This document shows, in pieces, positions 5,084-6,909 of a stretch of 6,909 bases of DNA. The translations under genes were made by a program, and so were the position numbers. Location of the stretch: positions 1 through 6,909 of the forward strand of contig DDFE01000245.1 of NCBI GenBank assembly GCA_002336985.1, given 5' to 3'. Numbering within the stretch: the stretch's first letter is position 1; each line of letters opens with the position of its first letter. This DNA comes from Sphingomonadales bacterium UBA1936 (GTDB lineage Bacteria; Pseudomonadota; Alphaproteobacteria; Sphingomonadales; Sphingomonadaceae). Under the pieces are notes generated by a model, which saw only the letters and a list, made by a program, of their open reading frames with translations, was not told where the DNA came from and did no database searches.

Positions 5084-6223
5084 ATGGACCTGCTCCTCGA
5101 CAGCGATCAGCGTGATTTTCGCAACGACATCCGTGCCTTCCTGGACGAGACGCTGACTGACGACCTTCGCGAAGGCCAGGCGCAGATGATCGGCGTCTAT
5201 CCCGAACCGGAGATATCGCTCGCCTGGCAGCGGAAGCTGCACGAAAAAGGCTGGGCCGCGCCGATCTGGCCGGTCGATTTCGGCGGGACAGGCTGGACCG
5301 CGCTGGAGCGCTTCATCTTCGAAAGCGAGTGCGCACAGGCCGGAGCGCCGCTCGTCTATCCCATCGGCATTCGCCTTGTTGCACCCGTTATCATCGCGTT
5401 CGGAACGCCTGAACAGCAGCAGCAATGGCTGCCCCGCATCCTGTCGGGAGAGGATTACTGGTGCCAGGGCTTCTCGGAACCTGGCGCCGGTTCCGATCTC
5501 GGCGCGCTCAGCACGCGTGCGGTTCGCGAGGGTGACGAATACGTCATCAACGGCTCGAAAATCTGGACGACGCACGCACATCACGCGAACCTGATGTTCG
5601 CACTCGTCCGCACTGCGAACACCGAACGCCGCCAGGATGGTATCAGCTTCGTCGCTATCGAACTTGACCGGCCGGGGGTCGACATCCGTCCGATCATCTC
5701 GATCGGCGGCGATCATGACGTGAACGAGGTTTTCCTGACCGATGTCCGCATTCCGGTCGGAAACCGGATCGGCGAAGAGAATCGCGGCTGGTCATACGCC
5801 AAATACCTGCTCGAATTCGAACGGGGCGTTGGCCTGTTCAGCGGGCGGTTGCGGTCGTCGCTCAAGCGGGTCGAAGCCACGTTGCCTTCCGCACCCGACA
5901 TGGCGCAGCAATGGCGCATCGCCGAAGTGGCGATGGAACTCGATGCGTTCGAAATGCTGGAACTCATGACGGTCGGAACGCTGCCTACGGGCGCCGCTCC
6001 CGGGCCGATCTCGTCCGTCCTCAAGCTTCGGGCCAGTCGCCTGAAACAGGCGATCGGCGAACTCGCTATCGAATTACTGGGCACCGAAGCTTTGCGTCGA
6101 GAAGCTAGTACGCGTAGCAATATTGTGGTATCGGATTACCTCAACAGCCGTGCCGCAACCATTTTCGGCGGAACGGCCGAGGTGCAACTCGGTATCATCG
6201 CCAGGAGTCTCGGCGGACTCTAA
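5084..6223 (+). CDS. Acyl-CoA dehydrogenase, catalytic-base-bearing subunit of a probable heteromeric enzyme
   Basis: This 379-aa ACAD has the N-terminal helical domain (LDSDQRDFRNDIRAFLDETL), the GWAAPIWPVDFGGTGW segment (56-71), the middle-domain flavin/substrate motif GFSEPGAGSDLG (129-140), KIWTTHAHHAN (159-169) and a C-terminal FGGTAEVQ (361-368). FGGT lacks the Glu found at the MCAD position, but E246 in LLEFERGVG matches the helix-G Glu that serves as base in isovaleryl-CoA dehydrogenase and steroid ACAD alpha subunits. The RxQFG...FQ motif that normally follows is absent; it is present in the preceding gene. The two therefore look like complementary halves of one enzyme. Its GGAGG (5072-5076, 7 nt from ATG) lies in the end of the upstream gene, coupling their translation and favouring equal stoichiometry. 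The likely reaction is flavin-dependent desaturation of an acyl-CoA derived from a cyclic or branched substrate; that substrate is inference. Confidence 0.95.
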   Translation: MDLLLDSDQRDFRNDIRAFLDETLTDDLREGQAQMIGVYPEPEISLAWQRKLHEKGWAAPIWPVDFGGTGWTALERFIFESECAQAGAPLVYPIGIRLVAPVIIAFGTPEQQQQWLPRILSGEDYWCQGFSEPGAGSDLGALSTRAVREGDEYVINGSKIWTTHAHHANLMFALVRTANTERRQDGISFVAIELDRPGVDIRPIISIGGDHDVNEVFLTDVRIPVGNRIGEENRGWSYAKYLLEFERGVGLFSGRLRSSLKRVEATLPSAPDMAQQWRIAEVAMELDAFEMLELMTVGTLPTGAAPGPISSVLKLRASRLKQAIGELAIELLGTEALRREASTRSNIVVSDYLNSRAATIFGGTAEVQLGIIARSLGGL

Positions 6224-6238
6224 GTTCAGGAGGACACG

Positions 6239-6909
6239 ATGTCGGTTTCCGTAATCAGCAAGCAACGCCCCCAGTTCAGCGATGAGGATTACCAGGTCCG
6301 GTGCGAGCTCGCCGCATGTTACCGGCTGGCACATCATTACCGGATGACCGACCTGATCGCGACGCATATCTCTGCGCGCCTTCCGGGGCCTGGCGAACGC
6401 ATCCTGATCAACCCGTTCGGCGCGCTGTTCAATGAAGTGACGGCCAGCAATCTCGTCGAGGTGACGCTCGAGGGCGAAGTGAGCGAAGCGGGCGGCGAGA
6501 TAAATCCCGCAGGCTATCTCATCCACTCGACTGTCCATGCCGCACGCGCGGACGCGGTGTGCGTCATGCACACCCATACCGCAGCCGGTGTTGCCGTGGC
6601 GGCGCAGGAACACGGGTTACTTCCAATCAGCCAGCAGGCAGCCGTACTCGGTGACCGTGTCGCTTATCACGATTATGAAGGTGTCGCGCTTGCCGCAAGC
6701 GAGCGGGTCACGCTTGCGCGCGATCTCGGCGACAAATCGGTCCTCATCCTGCGCAATCACGGCCTGCTGACGGTCGGGCGCAGCGTCGGCGAAGCGTTCT
6801 GGCTTATGATGACGACGCAGCGCGCCTGCGAAATCCAGATCGCCGCCCTGGCAGGTGGGACGCCGCTGCGCATGATCAGTCGCGAAGTGCTGGACGTCGT
6901 CAAGGAACA
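6239..6909 (+). CDS. Class II aldolase/adducin-family protein, 3' end outside window
   Basis: About 223 codons are present of a family that usually runs to about 250-260 aa. The fold is the metal-dependent class II aldolase/adducin head: THISARLPGPGERILINPFG (42-61), TASNLVEVTLEG (68-79), AGYLIHSTVHAARADAVCVMHTHT (91-114) and LRNHGLLTVG (171-180). Likely zinc ligands are H111, H113 (HTHT) and H174 (NHG), as in fuculose-phosphate aldolase; E74 is a candidate acid/base. The INPFG and TAS-LV-V segments resemble the adducin-like subgroup more than sugar-phosphate aldolases. Family reactions are reversible aldol cleavage, epimerisation or decarboxylation; the substrate is not readable. A perfect AGGAGG (6228-6233) lies 5 nt before ATG, 15 nt after the preceding stop, so it is the third gene of the rightward unit. 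It could cleave a hydroxy-acyl intermediate downstream of the dehydrogenase pair, or act on an unrelated small aldehyde product. Confidence 0.93.
   Translation, partial: MSVSVISKQRPQFSDEDYQVRCELAACYRLAHHYRMTDLIATHISARLPGPGERILINPFGALFNEVTASNLVEVTLEGEVSEAGGEINPAGYLIHSTVHAARADAVCVMHTHTAAGVAVAAQEHGLLPISQQAAVLGDRVAYHDYEGVALAASERVTLARDLGDKSVLILRNHGLLTVGRSVGEAFWLMMTTQRACEIQIAALAGGTPLRMISREVLDVVKE

Noticed and set aside
5078..5716. Open frame of 212 codons on the minus strand opposite the second ACAD gene
   Set aside because: It lies wholly antisense to a gene with strong family motifs, and its own translation shows no recognisable motif.

Overview
The window looks like a GC-rich alphaproteobacterial chromosome or megaplasmid, most plausibly a sphingomonad (Novosphingobium, Sphingobium or Sphingomonas type). 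That assignment rests on codon use and on the catabolic gene families present; no taxonomic marker gene is in view. It holds nine protein-coding genes, two of them cut by the window edges. They form two divergent, tightly packed transcription units that diverge from one roughly 175-bp control region (3829-4004). There is no RNA gene, mobile element, CRISPR array or transcriptional regulator here, and no stretch over 300 bases lacks a gene.

Leftward unit (minus strand, read from 3828 to the left edge): a SnoaL-like NTF2-fold protein; an antibiotic-biosynthesis-monooxygenase (ABM)-like protein that overlaps it by 4 nt; a Rieske non-haem iron oxygenase alpha subunit; a NIPSNAP-family protein; a short-chain dehydrogenase (SDR); and, after a 63-66 bp gap containing a possible hairpin, the first two thirds of a thiamine-diphosphate (ThDP) dehydrogenase E1 alpha subunit of the acetoin/pyruvate dehydrogenase type.

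Rightward unit (plus strand, from about 4005): two acyl-CoA dehydrogenase-family genes 2 nt apart, then a class II aldolase/adducin-like gene that runs off the right edge. The two acyl-CoA dehydrogenases are complementary. The first keeps the C-terminal FAD-binding RxQFG...FQ segment but lacks the usual middle-domain motifs and catalytic base. The second keeps the middle domain and a helix-G-type Glu but lacks RxQFG. This is the pattern of obligate heteromeric (alpha2beta2) acyl-CoA dehydrogenases known from steroid side-chain degradation.

Taken together this reads as a catabolic island for a hydrophobic or (alicyclic) aromatic compound. Hydroxylation by the Rieske enzyme, oxidation by the SDR, possible ThDP-dependent C-C cleavage, and CoA-level dehydrogenation by the paired acyl-CoA dehydrogenase would follow one another. 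The order and the substrate are inference. Every gene belongs to a known family; any novelty lies in the combination, the split dehydrogenase and the accessory small proteins. Several starts are non-ATG (GTG, TTG, TTG), including the first gene of each unit.
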